Assembly: GCF_026212465.1 (NCBI RefSeq)
Contig: NC_080055.1
Location: 22,629,305 to 22,693,304, forward strand
Reading direction: 5' to 3'
Length of the DNA stretch: 64,000 bases
DNA from: Amaranthus tricolor
Lineage: Eukaryota; Streptophyta; Magnoliopsida; Caryophyllales; Amaranthaceae
Positions 62,124 to 64,000 of this stretch are shown piece by piece. A program made the position numbers and the translations under genes. How positions within the stretch are numbered: the first letter of the stretch is position 1; each line of letters starts with the position of its first letter. The notes under the pieces were generated by a model. That model did not search any database. It was not told where the DNA came from and worked only from the letters and a program-made list of their open reading frames with translations.

Positions 62124-62124
<1 letters not shown>

Positions 62125-63639
62125 CTATTTTTTGAAATTGAAAACTTTGTAAAAATTCTTGTGCCCAAATTCCATGTGCTTAGAAAATTATTGTCTACTA
62201 ATCCAACATTTCAATAATTCTCGATAAAATTAAAATAAATGACAAAATTCCTAGAACATTTTATTCGTCATTTTCCAAAAAATTAATAATATGCATAATT
62301 TATAAATTATTTAAATTAAATAAAATAGTTTGTATTATGAAAGATATGCATTGCTATATAAAATAGTTAATAATTGTCTCTAAAATATTATTTGTAAAAT
62401 AGTTTTAACAAAATCATGCATCGCTATGTAAAGTTTTCAAAAAGATTTTAATAAGTTATACATATTGGATCATATAAAATATTTTTGAAAACCTACTTTT
62501 AATAAAAATCATAATTAATGTAATAAATTTTTTTTAAAGTTACATAATCATATCTAAACCTGTAATAATATTTCATTTGACAAAGCTCTATAAAATCGTC
62601 ATTTAGAATTTTACAGTTCTTTTATAGTATTGTATAATATAATATCTAATAATGACGGACATAGTGAGAATATGTATTATATTGCATCCACACTTCTAGC
62701 GTAAAGACTTTTTATGTGAATGAGTATGATAAAGTATATAACATATCTTAGAATTTCAACTTATGATGTTAAATTAGCTTATGATTACTAGCTTTCTCTC
62801 ATTATTAAATTGATCTTGATTAAGGTTATGATCATCAAACCAGTATCCCGCACAAAGTCAGAATCCAAGGGCGGAGGTAAGGGAGACCATACCAATATTA
62901 CATAGTTCCATCGATAGGTTCATGCATGCTTGACTAAGTTATATTTGATGGGGCCAAGTTGGATGGAATTTGTCGCAAATAGTCTTTGATATATTAAATC
63001 TGTCAATGATAATGTATCTGCCCAAAATATGAAAGTATTACATCCTACAAGCTCTTGTGTTGAGTTGTGCTTTGCTACCGGCAGACACAATCATTTGAAT
63101 ATTACTGCTTGTTGGTTAACTCACATCCAGGCCTCCTTTCAATTTTAATGCTCTTCCTTTTATGAACTATACACAATCTAAGAGCTCAAAGAATTTTTCG
63201 ACATTTTTTTTATTTTACTTGAAATAAATATTTAAGTTAGAATTTTAAGTTTAATCTTTTAGATGAAATAATTTCTCAATATACAAACTCTCTAGATAGA
63301 CTGGAGGTAATGACAACGAACCACGGTAACAAATGGTGAATGGGTAACAACTTGCAAATTTAAGCTAGTGGCGCAATTATTACTCAACAAGTTTAACATT
63401 AATTTGTGAGGAAACTATTGGGTCATGACTTGCTAATTTAGTACTCTATATACATCAATTACTTTGTTTTGGACGTATATCAAAACTATAAAACTATGAA
63501 TCTTCAAATTAAAATCATTGAACGAATAAGAAGTGTTGAAAAACTATAATTATGAAAATTAAAATATAGATTTGAAAAATAAATCGATAACTATACATCA
63601 GGAATTGCTTATCGACTGAAACTACATATTCTATGGAGA
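62124..63639. other. Intergenic, no gene seen
   Basis: AT-rich. About 62670-62780 is a fragment of the 57.1-57.7 kb repeat family. About 62840-63150 is less AT-rich (AGTATCCCGCACAAAGTCAG, TGCTACCGGCAGACAC) and may be a transposon fragment, but I could not read a domain. Confidence 0.3.
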
Positions 63640-64000
63640 AAATCATAATGCGGAAATAATAATGTAGAGGTTTGTGTTTGGGGTTTTGAATACTTGGTTT
63701 GTATTAAATTATGAATGAGAGAAACACCTCTATTTACACAGGAAATTAGGATTAAAATAAGAAAATAAAATATTAACCTAAACAAAATAATAGGAAATAA
63801 AATAACCTTAATATCCTAAATATTAGAAAAGATTTTAACTTTCTAAAACATAATATTCTGAAATAATATCTTCGTTTTATTCTACTTCCTATTTTCCTAC
63901 ACTCTCCCTCAAATTAGGTCTCGGGATCACCTAAATCGTATTTGCACAATAATTTTCAATTCTTCAAACCAATCGCCTTTAGCAGAAAGACTGCTAGTTG
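63640..64000 (-). mobile_element. 3' end of a second Ty1/copia element, cut by window edge
   Basis: On the minus strand 64000-63914 reads the tail of copia RNase H with stops (LCKYDLGDPET, then FEGECR). It is followed by the polypurine tract TTTGAGGGAGAG (63913-63902) and an LTR beginning TGTAGGAAAATAGG at 63901. The LTR's far end is uncertain, perhaps near 63640 or beyond. Confidence 0.6.

Overview
The window looks like nuclear DNA of a flowering plant. It is very AT-rich, its genes are split by GT-AG introns, and most of the sequence is transposon debris. There are Ty1/copia and Ty3/gypsy retrotransposons, CACTA, hAT-like and Stowaway-like elements, foldback elements and SINE-like repeats. 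The three host genes have clear eudicot relatives. The style of the repeats suggests Caryophyllales (beet, spinach or quinoa relatives), but that is an impression I could not test.

Host genes. (1) 3630-4511 (+): an intronless nuclear-type phosphatase of the FCP1/SCP family with the DLDETL catalytic motif. (2) 10373-15989 (-): an 11-exon leucine-rich-repeat receptor kinase of subfamily LRR-II, closest in memory to Arabidopsis CIK2/CIK3 (SARK). All exon joins follow GT-AG and the joined frame is 633 residues. (3) 36777-46237 (-): a 6-exon GDSL/SGNH esterase of the At5g62930 type, 245 residues, whose fourth intron is about 7.1 kb and full of retrotransposon remains. All three reading frames look intact. 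No tRNA, rRNA, CRISPR array or organellar gene was seen.

Layout. 1-2300: copia remnant at the edge, then a 2.1 kb foldback element with tRNA-like sequences in both arms. 2300-3629: MITE debris. 3630-4511: phosphatase. 4512-10372: MITEs, including a CACTA MITE inserted in another MITE, and a palindrome-rich block at 8.05-8.69 kb. 10373-15989: receptor kinase, with three small MITEs in its introns. 16-27.3 kb: gene-free, with a solo LTR at 19724-21406. 27324-32194: nearly complete but frameshifted copia element (-). 34749-35222: foldback made of repeated 25-27 bp palindromes. 36777-46237: esterase, with a chromovirus remnant (-), the 3' end of another LTR element (+) and a zf-RVT LINE fragment (-) in intron 4. 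49.3-52.9 kb: two hAT-like MITEs followed by a CACTA element that keeps the 5' part of a transposase gene and a ~730 bp AT microsatellite. 53-64 kb: gene-free, with SINE-like repeats and AT microsatellites, ending in another copia 3' end.

The three genes have no evident functional link. No new enzymatic system was found. The most unusual material is structural: the palindrome-array foldback, the CACTA element with its AT tract, the tRNA-like foldback arms, and insertions whose target sites can be read directly from the sequence.
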